Part shown: piece by piece, positions 31,155 through 43,949 of the stretch
How the letters are laid out: every line of letters starts with the position of its first letter
Numbering within the stretch: position 1 is the first letter of the stretch
Assembly: GCA_037975125.1 (NCBI GenBank)
Contig: CM075853.1
Span: 69,238,268-69,302,267 of the forward strand
Direction of reading: 5' to 3'
Origin: Latrodectus hesperus
Taxonomy: Eukaryota; Arthropoda; Arachnida; Araneae; Theridiidae
Length of the DNA stretch: 64,000 nucleotides
Position numbers and translations under genes: made by a program
Notes under the pieces: generated by a model
Told to the model about the DNA's origin: nothing
The model's database searches: none
What the model saw: the letters and a program-made list of their open reading frames with translations, nothing else

Positions 31155-32250
31155 CATATCTAAATTTATGTTTTGAAATTGAAGAATTTTGTTATTAATG
31201 AGCAATTTATATCATTATTTTACTTTCCGCCTAATATATACTTGTGCTGAAATATATGTTAATATAACTGAAAAACCTGATACGCATTATTAGCAACCAA
31301 TAATGTGTTGATTATCTGGTATTAATATTTAATTTCTTATTATAGTTTCTTATTATTTCATGAAAAAGTTCTCGTACTTCATTATTCCTCTTTGGTTCGA
31401 ATAACATCATAAACATCCGTCAACCTATTTAGGCTTCTCCTCTTCTGTGCCTCATTTACATAAAACTCATCTTCCCTGGAAACGTCAGAAAAAATGAAAC
31501 CAGACTTTAATGCCCTAGAGTAAATATTACTTTTCGATTCCGGAACGAGAAAAGCCAAAATATTTTTGATCGTTATTGGGAAAATATGTGACCATTTAAT
31601 AAGGGGATTACTCGTCAACTACAAATTCAACGTTAAAGGGAAGTTTTTAATGGGAGCTTAAATATTAATGAGAAATTTGGAATATTTTGATTTTAATAAA
31701 GTTTGCATTTTTTAATGGATCGCAGAAATGTTCCAAAAGCAGATCGGTTTTTTTTTATATCTTCTATTATTCGTTTATTTTAATTACTGATATTTTTAGT
31801 TTTAACCAGAGTAACCTTTAAATATTGTTTTTTTAGATTTGCATTATGATTTAAATCTTTTAAATTTAATATTGAATAGGTTTAAGGTATAAATTATAAT
31901 TTTAATGAATATTGAAGGTAAAAATTTATATTGACAGAACTAATGAATTTTTTTCCATGGTCGCTAATGGTATATTCATGTGTCAAAACATAAAGTGATG
32001 AATACATAAAAATGTATTGAAATTCCAGACTTAAATAACTTTTTAACAGTTCTCATTTGTTGCCTGATCGAAATTCAAAGGTCATAATTTTCAAATGCTT
32101 TTGTGTGATTATGTTGAAGTCTGAGCTGTTCATATCTTTATTCTATGTTGCACTTAAAAGAAATCATCAGGTCTAAGATGTATACGTACACTATTTCAGC
32201 ACTACCAAAAATGAAAGTTACATTTTTAACAATGGAACTATTTTAACAAT
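31155..32250. other. AT-rich sequence with a less AT-rich patch at 31380-31640
   Basis: The patch is open for 78 codons on the minus strand (31382-31618), ending …SLNRLTDVYDVIRTKEE. Its composition looks protein-like but I cannot match it to a family, and no splice context is visible. It might be a conserved non-coding element. The rest is featureless. Confidence 0.3.
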
Positions 32251-32257
32251 GTTTGAT

Positions 32258-32345
32258 TTCGGCTTCAAGTGTGGATGAGTGTAGTTTTCAGAATCCACTG
32301 TAAAGCTCTGATTGAAATAGCCTTTGCGTGGAAAAGCAATTACAC
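32258..32345 (+). mobile_element. SINE-A fragment (body)
   Basis: agtgtggatgagtgtagttt, cagaatccactgtaaagctc and aatagcctttgcgtgg follow the SINE-A body. Confidence 0.5.
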
Positions 32346-32421
32346 GAAGTCATACAAATCGAACTCTCAATATGTGATTTGACTAGATCAAGCAGAGTAG
32401 ATTTCTCAACCAATTGAAGTC

Positions 32422-32490
32422 CAGTTGTCGACTGAATGATAAGCACTTTGGCCTTCAATTCAACTATTTGCTTTCTTGCCAAAGGGTGAT
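32422..32490 (+). mobile_element. SINE-A fragment (head)
   Basis: cagttgtcgactgaatgata and agcactttggccttcaattc, then aactatttg, match the first 55 bases of SINE-A. Confidence 0.55.
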
Positions 32491-32671
32491 TATAAGAGGT
32501 AATACATCGACCAAATATTTACTGTAATAAGCTATAAATATATTGGAAAAATGAGTAAGTAGTCACTTTCCTAAATATTAACTGTTGACAATAGTGATCA
32601 ATTTTAAGTATTCATTGGTAATATACATCAACTCATTATTCAGTTCGTGGCTCACGTTGATATTCTTGCTG

Positions 32672-32840
32672 AGCTGTCAACGTTTCTGGTTTTCATTCAA
32701 TCTAATAATATGGGTGTTCAGTTCTGTCTAATGCACTATATTCATACTGTTTTGAAATCCGCTTTAATATTAGGTTTTCTCAAATTGTCCCTCGTACAAA
32801 AACTAACTATAGAGTGTTAAATCAATCACACAACAAACAG
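32672..32840 (+). mobile_element. SINE-A copy, strongly decayed
   Basis: gagctgtcaacgtttctggt … tttgaaatccgctttaatat … tgtccctcgtacaaaaacta keep the family order over about 170 bp. Confidence 0.5.
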
Positions 32841-32844
32841 GTCG

Positions 32845-34495
32845 AATTACATTTCTGACAAAAAGAGTTATCGTACAATTATTAGCATATCAAGGAAATC
32901 TTGGAAATTTTAGTAGAGATAAGGTTTTAGTTCCATAATTGTAGGGAAAAGACATATTTGTGTTTGGTAAACATGAACTCAAAATCTGAATCTTTGACCT
33001 ATAATTTTTTGTTAAAGTTTGTAGATATAATTTTCTGTTGATTCTCAACCAGGCGAAATAAAAAAAATGTAAGAACCAATGATTTTTAAACTAGAGAATA
33101 AAGTGCTCCCTCCCCAAGTAAGCAATTCTACCCCCCAAACATAAAGTCTTTGCTTTAAGATTAATGCTTTCAATGCTATTTTAATTTACTATATAGACAG
33201 TAAAATTTTCTTTAATTTTGAATTCTCTCTCTATATTTTACAAAATATTACTTTACCGTCATTCCTCTGATTCAAATGAATTTGCGTACTTTCTGATTCA
33301 TTTGTATCAGAGATGACATAACGCTTCTTATTTGTAAACAGAATACTTTACGAATCCTTATTTTATTCGATGCTTATACAATAATTTATCATTATTTTTT
33401 AAAATAAATAACGAATTTTCATTTAATTTATAAGTTTGTGCAATACGATATAAAATACGGATTCGTTATTACGTCGCTAATAAATATTTAGACATTCCTT
33501 AATTTACATTATTATTTTCAATGTCCATATTAATTACGTCATTCATACATCTACTTTGGAACAAACGTCTTACCAGATGAAAATTTGTATGAACTGATAA
33601 CTTATTTTTCCATGTATCGAAAAATTCTTAATCCTCTGCGCTCAATATTTAATAAATCTGTTTGAAAGATCGGAATATCAGCCATGTTAAATATTAATTT
33701 CAACGCGTTAAATATTAATTTCAGCTAAAGCAACCTTTTTATATTACCTAAAATTATGTAAAAAATTAATCTCGGTGAAGAAACAATAGTGTCGGTAAAG
33801 GAACATTATTATGCAAAAAATAATGTTTTATATTTTCTAAAGTTCAGATTTTTTTCCAACCAAGATATGGACTGAAATTTTACCTTTTTTTAAAAAAATA
33901 AAAGCTTTGTATGTTTTGAATTCTTGTGGATGTAACTCTAAGTAGAAATATATAAAGAAATGAACTGTGCTAAATTGGAAAGTTTATTTTAATTTATTAA
34001 TATATCCCAATCTTACCAATTTACCATAAATGTATATGAAACAATTACATCAGGTAATGATTTTTTCTTATTTTAGTATACATAAGAACAGCTGTGGATA
34101 TGAATATTCTTGAATGTTTTTGAATATTTCTCTTACTTACAATTCTTTTAATTTAAATTCAGAACCTAATTTATTTCGATTATGCCATGGTCTCTATTTT
34201 TTGCAATCATTAGAAATAAGATTATGGGTTTTTTTCCCTCTTGAATATCTAAAACGTCTTTTCTCGCTAATGATTTCAATCGAGAAAGATGGAACATATG
34301 CCTCATTATATTTCTTAGATGAAAAAATAAGAGTAATGTTTTTCTACGCTACTAAAATAATCTCCATCCCAACCTTTCGTCATTTATATAATATTCCTTC
34401 AGTGTATTTCCAGAAATTAATATTCTACTTGAATGATAAGAGTACATTCATTTTAGGAGATTAAAACCAAGAAAAACAACAAGTGCAATGTACCG
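32845..34495. other. AT-rich sequence, nothing recognised
   Basis: Includes a 17-bp tandem duplication gttaaatattaatttca (about 33686 and 33707). A 116-codon open frame (34114-34464) is rich in Leu, Phe, Ile and Tyr, has no domain, and is probably chance in this composition. Confidence 0.45.
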
Positions 34496-34499
34496 AAAC

Positions 34500-34850
34500 T
34501 TGAATTAAAAAGTTCTTTCAATACCAGAGCTAAGCTAATGGGATACTTCTTGTTGTCCCAGCCGGAAGAACCCTTTTGCCAGCTGCGGCATATAATTTCA
34601 GCAAAACTGCTAATTGTATACTTGGTTATTTAATGTCTGCTTATCTTGGTAATGGGTTCCATTAGAATTATTAATGCTGGCCTTTTGTGTCCCAAAGTTA
34701 AAAGCATCCAGTTTCTGATATCGCGTGTACGAAATTATGGAAACTTTTATTTTTGTTCTGCAAATAATTTCACGATGTCTTAGTCATAATTAGATTAATT
34801 TTGGGAAAGTAAGGAGGGGCTTATTTTTTGTTTTATTAATTATTTTTATT
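34500..34850. promoter_or_regulatory. Candidate conserved non-coding element
   Basis: Less AT-rich block without repeat matches: cttgttgtcccagccggaag, cccttttgccagctgcggca and tctgatatcgcgtgtacgaa. Several TAATTA/ATTA homeodomain-type cores follow (about 34670-34800). All frames are stopped. Confidence 0.35.
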
Positions 34851-35047
34851 TAGTGCTCATAGTTTTTGAAGAGTGGAAAGTGATTGAAATTGTCTTTATA
34901 ATTCCCATTTGAAATTTTCCATGATTTCCCCTTTTTTGATTTCTAAATTTATATTCTGAAGATATTTTGTGCAATTCAAAATAAAAATATTTTTAGGAAA
35001 AGAATACATTGCAAGTTTGTTATATATTAAATTTTGACTGTAGTGCA

Positions 35048-35127
35048 TTACAGATTTGCAGCATACTTCACTATATTCTTAAATACAAAAAGTATTCAAG
35101 AATATGAGATACGGTGAAAATCTGTAA
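35048..35127. repeat. Imperfect 80-nt hairpin
   Basis: The outer 10 bp TTACAGATTT/AAATCTGTAA (35048-35057, 35118-35127), an 8-bp block ATATTCTT/AAGAATAT and a 5-bp inner stem AATAC/GTATT close a 5-nt A loop, with mismatches between the blocks. Its size and shape are within the pre-miRNA range, but it could be a decayed palindromic element. Confidence 0.5.
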
Positions 35128-35261
35128 ATAGCAGTGGAATTTAACATTTTCCCTCGTTTATCGATGAAGAATAATTCTTATTTTTAATGTTTTAAGTCAT
35201 TTATACCGAAAAATACCATCTAATAAAACAATGGTTATATTTTTGTTAATATTTCAGAAAT

Positions 35262-35515
35262 AATTTGGTAGCACTTCTCGGTTCTAAGGCACAGGTCCGA
35301 ATCTCGATCATCGGATTCCGCAAGGTCGACGCAGCTTTTCATTCTGTCAGTGGTCGATAAAATTGAAAACCAATCATGCTTGAGAAATGAACACTAGGAA
35401 TTTTATGTTAGGCTGACCAACTTACCAGGATATATGCTTCACACTCCTAGACCCCTGATCAATAAAATATGTGTACTGCAGGCCTGGCCCCATGGAGTTG
35501 TCGTGCCACTAAGTT
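35262..35515 (+). mobile_element. SINE-C copy, diverged
   Basis: It follows SINE-C in order: ggttctaaggcacaggtccg, gcaaggtcgacgcagctttt, aaccaatcatgcttgag, gaacactaggaattttatgt, taggctgaccaac, and gttgtcgtgccac at the end. Orientation is opposite to 13453-13731. Confidence 0.8.
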
Positions 35516-35689
35516 TTGTTTCCGAAAAAAATATGATGATTTTATTGTAATAACGTACGATTGAGAGAGAGAGAATTTTGCATATAAAATAAACCTATGT
35601 TCTTACCTAAGTATGTATTTTTATTGTATAAAAATATAGTATGTACCCATATTTTCATTCAGTTGATAAAAATCAAACGGGGGGGTTCT

Positions 35690-35830
35690 TGAATGGTCAT
35701 CTTTAGCCCCTCTTGTCTTCTGTTCAACAGTTTTGCTGATTTGATTCTTAAGGTATAGATATTTATCACTGTTTATATAAAATTCAGTTTAAATTGTTTA
35801 CTGTTGTGTAAAATTTCCTTCAAGCTATAA
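35690..35830 (+). mobile_element. SINE-A copy, strongly decayed
   Basis: gaatggtcatctttagcccc, tcttctgttcaacagttttg and ctgatttgattctt match the head. The remainder is degraded. Confidence 0.45.
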
Positions 35831-35834
35831 ATCA

Positions 35835-36175
35835 AATACAAATAGATTAAGCTCTGATAAACCGAATTAGTGGTTGGATGATTGTAATATTGATCCATTG
35901 TTCAACTATTCAGGGATTTCATTTCCTTCTGGAAAGTGAATCTGTATTGTTCGATCAAGTATATTTTAAATTATAGTATCCAGATGAAATATACATCGAT
36001 AAAAATGATGTAAAATGATGCTTTATATAAGGAATCAAGTACTGAAAGTAGAAATAAATTTATTTTTGATTATTGCCCATACATCTATCCAAATAAAGTG
36101 AATTATACAAATAGAATGTATTGCTTGGAAATTATATGCAGCTTTACTGATTTATAAAAAACGTTGCAATTCATT
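35835..36175. other. AT-rich sequence
   Basis: A possible further SINE-A head (about 35868-35940, ttggatgattgtaatattga … gttcaactattcagggattt) is too decayed to assert. Confidence 0.35.
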
Positions 36176-36179
36176 CACA

Positions 36180-36400
36180 AATTTTTATTTTGAAGAGTTC
36201 ACTTCGAAACGCGCAATGTTTTGCTATCGCAATCTCTAAACATCATTTGCGAATTCGACTGTGGGATTGACTTCATGCAAATAATTCAAAGTAAAATTTT
36301 AATTTGTGGCCAGAATGGCGTTAATGTCATTTCTCAATGCCAAAATAATACTTTTGGTTCAGGTTTCATTCATCTTTAAAATTAACAAAGAAGGTTTAGA
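36180..36400. promoter_or_regulatory. Candidate conserved non-coding element with octamer
   Basis: Contains ATGCAAAT (36275-36282), the POU-factor octamer, followed directly by AATT, in the context gattgacttcatgcaaataa. Other words are gaaacgcgcaatgttttgct and ggccagaatggcgttaatgt. No repeat match or open frame was found. Confidence 0.35.
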
Positions 36401-36835
36401 AATTTTGGTATAATAATGGTAATGAAAAATAAATGTAAATAGTTTTATCAGCAGAAGAATTGCTTCTTAGAAAAAAAATCAGATCACGGTTTCAAAATAT
36501 TGCAAGAATATTTTTACATTCAATTTTCAATAAGTTACCGATAAATTTGGAAGATGAAACGCAAGTATTACATTTTTTTATCTGAAGTAATTGAAATAAG
36601 AATATTTATCGTGTTTTTTTCAAATGTGAGAATAATTTTTAAATAAATTGAATGTTATTTGTAACTATAGATATCGATAAAAAATTTTATAAAAAAAGTG
36701 AAATTTCTTAATTTTCCTGAAAAACAATAATGAATTATTCAAATAGAGCTTGTGACGAGTACAAGGTTTAGATGACTAGTCTTATAATGAAAGATAATTT
36801 TTGTTTGTAGGGAGTAAAACAATTTATCTACTATT
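36400..36835. other. AT-rich sequence, nothing recognised
   Basis: Plain AT-rich sequence. Confidence 0.5.
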
Positions 36836-36839
36836 TTTT

Positions 36840-37165
36840 TTTCATTCCGCTCGAGTTAATTTCTGGACGAGTATGGATAACAAGACAAGCTTGACATCGT
36901 GACGATTATTCTGTACAAGCCATACATCCTTGTAGATGGAGACAAATTGTCTCGGGAAAGTAATTTCTGCTTTTAATGAATGTTTCATAAGATAGAATGC
37001 TCTCTTTTACGTTTTTTTTTTTTTCTGGTGTGGAACTTTTCTTGATATAGCTTGCAAACGTCATTTGCAGCCGTGGAATTTCTCCTCAATAATTTACATT
37101 GACCCAGTCTTCCACCTTTTGTCTGTCAGGATGAATTGTTCTGTTCGTTTTAGCTGCAGGAAAAA
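36840..37165. promoter_or_regulatory. Candidate conserved non-coding element
   Basis: Single-copy block with ttccgctcgagttaatttct, gacatcgtgacgattattct, acaaattgtctcgggaaagt, gcaaacgtcatttgcagccg and ttgacccagtcttccacctt, split by a T-run near 37010. All frames are stopped. Confidence 0.3.
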
Positions 37166-37169
37166 AAAT

Positions 37170-39075
37170 ACCGAGTTCTTGAATTTACTATAACAGTATG
37201 GTACAGTTTATTTTAATTATATGAGAATTGAGATGGTAGCAGAGGAAACAAGTTTCGCCTCATGTGCGTTTATTTTTGTAATTATGTGCATGTTTGTAGA
37301 CATGTGTATACAAATTTATGTATGTTTAATGATGTAGCTTATACATATGCAGATATCGTGACTGTGCTCGTGCATGTATGTGTACTCGAATGTAGTGTTT
37401 AAGTTTATTTCAAATAAAATTGGGTTTATTTTGAGTATATTGAGTTAGTTGAAGTTAAAATTGCTTTAAATTAGTTACAATAAATGTAAACATTTTTTAA
37501 ACTATCGAGTGCGGTATCAACAACCTAGCAGAAATCCGTTCCATTTACTAATGCAGGAATATTTGGCCTATGAATTATGCACATTCATGTTTTCTCAACT
37601 TGTGAACTTTGAATGAATACAACATAAAAATCTTTGTTAATTATTTTAAAAAAGATACTTATATTTTTAGTATTATTCTTAAAGAAAGAGTTTATTTTTT
37701 AAATTTGTGCGAGCTTACGTTTTAAAATCTGCTTGATAATTTATTTTATTAAAATGTATTCTATAGTTTAATACTGTATCTTTAAAATGTCGGAGAAAAG
37801 TGACTTTGTAATCAAAATAAATAAGTAAAGTATAAAGTTCCTATTATTTAATAATCTAAAAGCTAATAATTTATTCAATTAGTTTACAAAGAAAAATGTT
37901 AAAAAAATAAATGTACATAGTAATAAATGACATAATAAAATGATGTACCGATATGTTTGTTAATCATAGTGTAAATCATATTAAATTACCATGTTGCATG
38001 TTTCTTATTTATTAAATTTATCCAAAAAACAACTAAAGTATTAGTGTGAGATTTTTGGTATGGGTTGAAGGGACTTTGATTTTTTAAATTATAATACGGA
38101 GTTGAAAAAGTATCCTGAATATTTCATTAAAAATTCATCAATAATCAAATTCGTCTACAAACTTTTATCAAACATTTTTATGACTTCTATAAGAACTTGG
38201 AAATGACAAAGATGGTGTTTAACTTTACTGTCTGAAAATAATTAGTTTTTAATGGGACAGGAAACTTCCTTTAGTCGATTTTCACTTATCTTGTCTAAAA
38301 CTATTGCAGAACAAAGCATCAATGACTTAAAGATAGAGTCGTCAGCTAATAAACAAAAAGATTGAAGGAGAACTGTTGAGGAAGCGTTATGATTTTTAAA
38401 AGTACTTCAGAATTAACAAATTCAGTCAACATTTGCAGTCTTCATCAAGATCAAATGGGTCTAAATGAGTAATTTCTCTAGTATTATCAATTCCAACAAT
38501 TTTGTTTTGGAAATTACTTCTGAATAATCGGTTTTAAGGATTTTAGCTAATTTCCAAATTCAGTATTTTATTTGATTTTTATTTAATTTTTTAAAATTAT
38601 GTATAGGAATAGGAATATATATGGAATAATTGTCTCTTAAGTTTTAAATTTCCTCTCTGAAGTTTTTAAATTGGCTACAATTCAAATTACCCTGATATTG
38701 GATTTTTACAAGTTTTATACTAATTTCTCAATTTTTTTTATAATTTCTTAACAGTAAAGATTTTTAAAGAAATAGATTTTATTGAAAATAAATAAAAATA
38801 TCTGATTGCAATGTCTATAATTTCAGAAATGTATTTGATTTGTTTAAATAATAGAAATTTTTAATGACAAGAATCACTTTCGTACATTGCCAAAAATTAA
38901 TTTTAAAAAGTAGTTCTTTTTTAAAACAACCTAAATACTGAATTGGCTATTATCCAAATCGTTCTTCAAATATTAATTTTCATAAAAGGGATCTTCGATA
39001 TTTTTATTCATATTTTAATAATTTTTTTTGCCCTAAATATTTTCATAAGAAATTATAACTTGCACAATATTATTC
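37170..39075. other. AT-rich sequence, nothing recognised
   Basis: Includes a TG/ATGT-rich patch (37260-37395) and otherwise featureless AT-rich sequence. Confidence 0.5.
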
Positions 39076-39079
39076 CATG

Positions 39080-39560
39080 ATTGTTTTTCTTTTGTGCGTG
39101 GCATTTCCGGAGAAATCGCTTAATAAAAACTCGGGCTCTTTTTATCTTTCCCGCGAAGCTGCTAGATTGCTTTCTAAAAATGTTCTCTATGATATTATCA
39201 GCATAAAATGTCTTAGCTTTTCATTCTGAAAAGCGCTGTGTGCCAATATTGTTCTCCATGAGTGTCGAAGATAACGAAGCGGCGTAAGTACCCTTTTTTT
39301 ATCAATGAATAGAAAGCTGGAGTGACTTCCATAAATGGCGGCGCAAGTGAGTAGAGGGATCCGTTTTTCCTTGCCCTTCGATATGGTTAACGATATGGAA
39401 TGGATACACCCATTATCTTCTCTTAGATTACAACGGAGGGATAATAAATTCCTAGCTCGACACGCAATAACCATTTCCGACTGAGATACGACGCCTGTGA
39501 CCTCTGAGGTTGGCGAACTTTAGAAAATGCGATAAGCTGCCAAGACTGGCACTGTATGGG
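39080..39560. promoter_or_regulatory. Candidate conserved non-coding element with clustered GATA motifs
   Basis: The least AT-rich non-repeat block in this half of the window. TTATC/GATAA or close GATA words recur (about 39138, 39196, 39268, 39300, 39412, 39440 and 39529, as in gcgataagctgccaagactg). It also has aagcggcgtaagtac, aaatggcggcgcaagtgagt and cctgtgacctctgaggttgg. A 95-codon minus-strand open frame (39187-39474) shows no domain. Enhancer is the favoured reading. Confidence 0.4.
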
Positions 39561-39564
39561 AATG

Positions 39565-39945
39565 CAATACATACTCAGCTGTTTTCGTGAGCATTTGCTT
39601 GTAGCTACATTGTTTGTTTAGCTTTGAAGAATTATGTTTTTGTTTAATGTGCCCCTGATGTTTTTCTCAGATTTTTTAATGTCTTTAAAAGAACTGAAAC
39701 AAACAATGTAAATTAGTTTAATATTTTTTTGTAAAGATAATTGGATTAAAAAGAAATACCCGTTTGAGCAAAAAAAAGAAAAAAAACCTTCTGTTTGAAA
39801 AAATAAATTTAATCAATTTTTGCAACTAAACATCAAATCATTTAAAATGTTACTAAATTACTTAAAAATTTAAAATGCGGAAGTTAGGTTAATGTGATTA
39901 AAATTCATGTGTGTGTTTATGATTTAAATATATTAATTTAAATAC
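39565..39945. other. AT-rich sequence
   Basis: No features noted before the microsatellite. Confidence 0.5.
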
Positions 39946-39948
39946 ATG

Positions 39949-39949
<1 letters not shown>

Positions 39950-40025
<76 letters not shown>
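39950..40025. repeat. AT dinucleotide microsatellite, about 75 bp
   Basis: The longest pure AT run in the window. Confidence 0.95.
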
Positions 40026-40028
<3 letters not shown>

Positions 40029-40279
40029 AAGCTGATACTATAAGCCAAAATGAAATTAATTTCATCATTTTTTAGTTCAATAAGTCGAGCCATGGAATTG
40101 GTAACGGAGTAATTACGATGGAATCTAATCTATTTTGAACTGTAAGTAACAGTCGAAATAATTATGCAAAAAGGAATCCAGGACGGCAAACGAATCAAGG
40201 CATTATGTCTAGTAAATAACCCCGTGATTAGTAAAATATAATATTGAGTCAAATTAATCGTTCGTCATTTTCACATAAC

Positions 40280-40365
40280 TGGCATATTTGCAATGGATTT
40301 AAATTCTCTTTAAACTGTAGTCCTGTCTTATTAAACTCTAGAGTAAACAGACAATAGAGGACAAA
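40280..40365 (+). mobile_element. SINE-A fragment (body and tail)
   Basis: tatttgcaatggatttaaat, tctctttaaactgtagtcct and acaatagaggacaaat match the 3' half. Confidence 0.5.
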
Positions 40366-40369
40366 TATT

Positions 40370-43300
40370 CACTTGGGTAAATTTAATGGCAATATAATTC
40401 ATAATTATTTTATTGCGTTTGTCTTTAACTATTGAAAATTGTCTTAAATCAAAATCATTCAGAATCCAAATAATTTGATACTTGTTTCAATGCTCTTTCT
40501 TCATTATTATCGTTTGTCTCAATTAGGAAAATCCCTTAAAGAAATTTATTAAAATTACAAATAAAATAAGGTAAGAGGTCCTTTAAATCTATTTTTCGTT
40601 ACATCTATATATTTGTGCAAGTAAAAATAAATTTCTTAATACATATTCACATTTGATTTTTCCTTGTGCATACATTATTCACTTACAAAGATGAAGTTGA
40701 TCTTTAAGTTTTAAGTAGCTCTATAACTAAGCAAAGATGTATTCGATTTCCTAATCACAAATTTAATCTTTTGCATTAATCTCCGTCTTAGATTTAAAAA
40801 CACTAGAAGTTTAACGTATGCCACTTCAAGCACTTCACGGCGTTGTAAGTGTGATTGAAGAATGAATGATATTACACAAGTGCTCTTCACTCAATATATA
40901 CCAGGAATTTCAAGTTGTCTCTTCGAGAATCAACGTTATCCTAATTTTATTTTGATAAAAGTTATTTATATACAATAGTTTTCATTTGGTTTGGCGGAAA
41001 ACTTGTGTAAAATATATACCCATTAATCATAATTGTGTTAATGCGTTAATAATTAGCTGTTCACTTTATCTTGTATGAAATTTTTCGTAAAACTATTTCA
41101 CTGTTGATGCTAATTGTGGAATTGTACTGAATTTAATTTTCAATTGTTATTGCATGTTAACTTGCATTGAGATTTGTTTAAGATACTAAATGTAAATGGA
41201 ATCCTTAAGTTGAAGTATTGATTATACTTTAAAATAAGGATTCTAGACGTTCAAAGCATTCAAGCATTCAGTTAATTGCAAAGATAAATTTAATACAGAA
41301 ATATTTTTTGGTTACTAAAAAGTAATAAACGGTTTTTCATTTATGGGCACAATTTGCAAATATACAAAAATTTCCAATCTTATAAGATGTAACCACAAGT
41401 AATTATTAACATCAGTACGACTATGCAAAATTTTTTCTAGGGATATTAATTGGTATACAGGGAATAATTTATCAGGGATTTTTCCTGTTACAGAACAACT
41501 AATAAAAAACTTTTTTTAAAAAAAAGAAGGAAAAAAAACGTTTTTGCGTAATTTTACATGATATCTGAAAGTCCTGAACAACAATTCTACAAATTTAAGT
41601 AGTTGTATTTGTTATATTTAATAAAGTTTCCCATATATATCAGTATAATATGTCATCACATCATTATACTTCTATCATTATATTCATTCTTCTGTTATAT
41701 TAACAGATAATACTTACGTGGTTTTTGTCTTTAAAAAATTAGCTTTAAAATTTTTGAGAGTGATTGTTATGATTTCTTTATCTTATTGCGTGAAATCGCC
41801 TCTGTTTATACAAAAAATCTGTAAAAACAAATTTTACTTCAGATTTTTTTAAAAAAATATTTCAGTTTTTAGTTTTTTAAAGGAATATGTTGTGAATATT
41901 ATCATATATTTGTAAAGAATTTATAAATTAATATATGTATTTCTATTTCAATTAGTGAATTAATTACATTTTATTAGTTTCAATTTCACATTGATATTTA
42001 TGTATTGTAACTAGAAATTTGCTTTTATAATTAATTTTGCTTAAAATATTAAGTGTTTTTGATTTTTTGCATTAATTTTTATTTTAAAATATATTCTCAT
42101 TACTGCAAATTTTTGTGTATTTGATATTCATTATAGAGATTGTATGTATAATGTATTTTTTGAAGTTAAATAATGTAAAATAAGAAAATTGCAGATCCAT
42201 ACTGTATAATGTAAAGATAATTGCAAAACTATTCTCAAAATATTTAATTGTTTTTAGATTTTATTCCATTAGATTATTATTAAAATTTTATTTTTATTTG
42301 AAAGATTCTATTTAATGTTAATAAATAAATTAAAAATTGATTTTCATCTGTCTGCTCTTTATTATAACAGAAGAATTTGATACAGAAAATTATTATCTGT
42401 GTATTAATTTGTTTTTTCAAAAGTTATAATTCAATTTTTCTTTTTAATTCGCTTTTCTTAATTAAAGTAACAAGACATCCCAATTTTTAAAAAGAAATGT
42501 GATTGCTATGCGTTTTATTTGATGTCCATTGCATTTTATGAAAAATATTGCATTCAACATTCTTAGTTAATTTCTATTTTTATTTTTGCTAATTTATTTT
42601 AAATTAATGTGGTGAAGGGAAGTAATGTATTTGTGGATTAATTTTATTCAAAATCTATTCTTTCTTAAATTGCTTACTGAATCATATTTTCTACAGATTT
42701 AAAAAATGCTTTAACTTCATTATAAGTTTTTAATCAAAATAAAATCTCTCATAAGAAACATTTTTTATTTTGAATTGCTCCATTTTATATTCATATCTTA
42801 TTTTCTTTATTTTTATAACGTATTTCTAAACTGTTTTAGTTTAGTTTTAATTTGCTTGTTTTTCAAATGTAAAATTAAAATTGTTTATGCTAATCTCTTA
42901 ACAAAAAATCGTTTATTTGATCTTTATATATAATATTTATATTTTTATCTCATTTCTAATATTTTCAAATCGGTACGCCAAATTTGATTTTATTTCAAAT
43001 TTGTATCTATTAATGAGCTTATTAGTGAACATTTTATTTTACTTAGCTACGTGTTTAAATAATTTTGTGGATATATATTAAAAATATTTATAAAGTGTGT
43101 GTTAATTTAAATTACTTTAGAGTTTTTTCGTCTGAATTATAATTGAATTATATTTCGTTACAAGTTTTAATACTATTGAATAGTAAACATTTTTTGACTT
43201 CTTAAATTAATTTTTTTAATTAGAAAATAATTTAGTTGCTACTAAACTGAGAAATAAATCAGATTGTCCATTCATATGAAAAATCAAACTTTAAAAAATG

Positions 43301-43455
43301 ATAAACTTTGAGAAATTCATTAACTTTCTCAATAAATTCTCAATATGTCTTAAAAATTATTTTGAAGTTAAGAGTTTTATGTTGTGCCTTGTGTGTGTGA
43401 GTTGAGTAAAACACTTGTGATCTGAAAGTGAACGATTAAATTCTCGTTTCAGCCA
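40370..43455. other. Long, very AT-rich stretch
   Basis: Among the most AT-rich 3 kb of the window, dominated by A and T runs. A slightly richer patch (40790-40930) has gtatgccacttcaagcactt and cacggcgttgtaagtgtgat but no recognisable function. No SINE copies are readable. Confidence 0.5.
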
Positions 43456-43462
43456 AAGCATT

Positions 43463-43590
43463 GAGTTGATGAATGAATGATTAATTCTCTGGTCTTTAAT
43501 TCAGCAATAGGTAGATTAAGCTCTCACTTTGAATGTTTCAATGTTAATATCCAATCAATTGTAGATCTCGGTCGAAACAAATACACAAAA
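43463..43590 (+). mobile_element. SINE-A copy, decayed
   Basis: gagttgatgaatgaatgatt, ctggtctttaattcagcaat, gttaatatccaatcaattg and tagatctcggtc follow the family order. Confidence 0.55.
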
Positions 43591-43807
43591 TACGGCATAC
43601 TAACAAAATATCACGGAATGAACAACTAAGTAAAATTTAGTTGAGGATTTTAAAATTGATACCTTATTTGATTACTAAACAGTGAACTCAACAGTTTGAT
43701 TTTGCATATCTAACACATGATCTCACGATAACAATTTACAGACATTGAATCATATTTATATTGCTAAAAAAGTTGGACAGACAATTTGGTTATCGCTGAA
43801 AGATCTT

Positions 43808-43947
43808 TTTCGCACACGAGGATTAATTTGACCGGAACATACAGTTTAAATTGAATTTGTTACCATCATACACATCTAAGCCTGAGGTTGGATTCAAACT
43901 CCATGAATGAACTGAAGGCCACAGAGTGCTGAGGCTACCAGCTCGTT
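43808..43947 (-). mobile_element. SINE-A copy, reversed
   Basis: On the + strand the order is reversed: cgcacacgaggattaatttg (tail and body), acatacagtttaaattgaat, gaggttggattcaaactcca (B box) and ccacagagtgctgaggctac (head). It is the only clearly reversed SINE-A that I found. Confidence 0.75.
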
Positions 43948-43949
43948 AT

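Noticed and set aside
34114..34464. 116-codon open frame
   Set aside because: Rich in Leu, Phe and Tyr codons, with no recognisable domain or splice context. Chance length is plausible in this AT-rich region.
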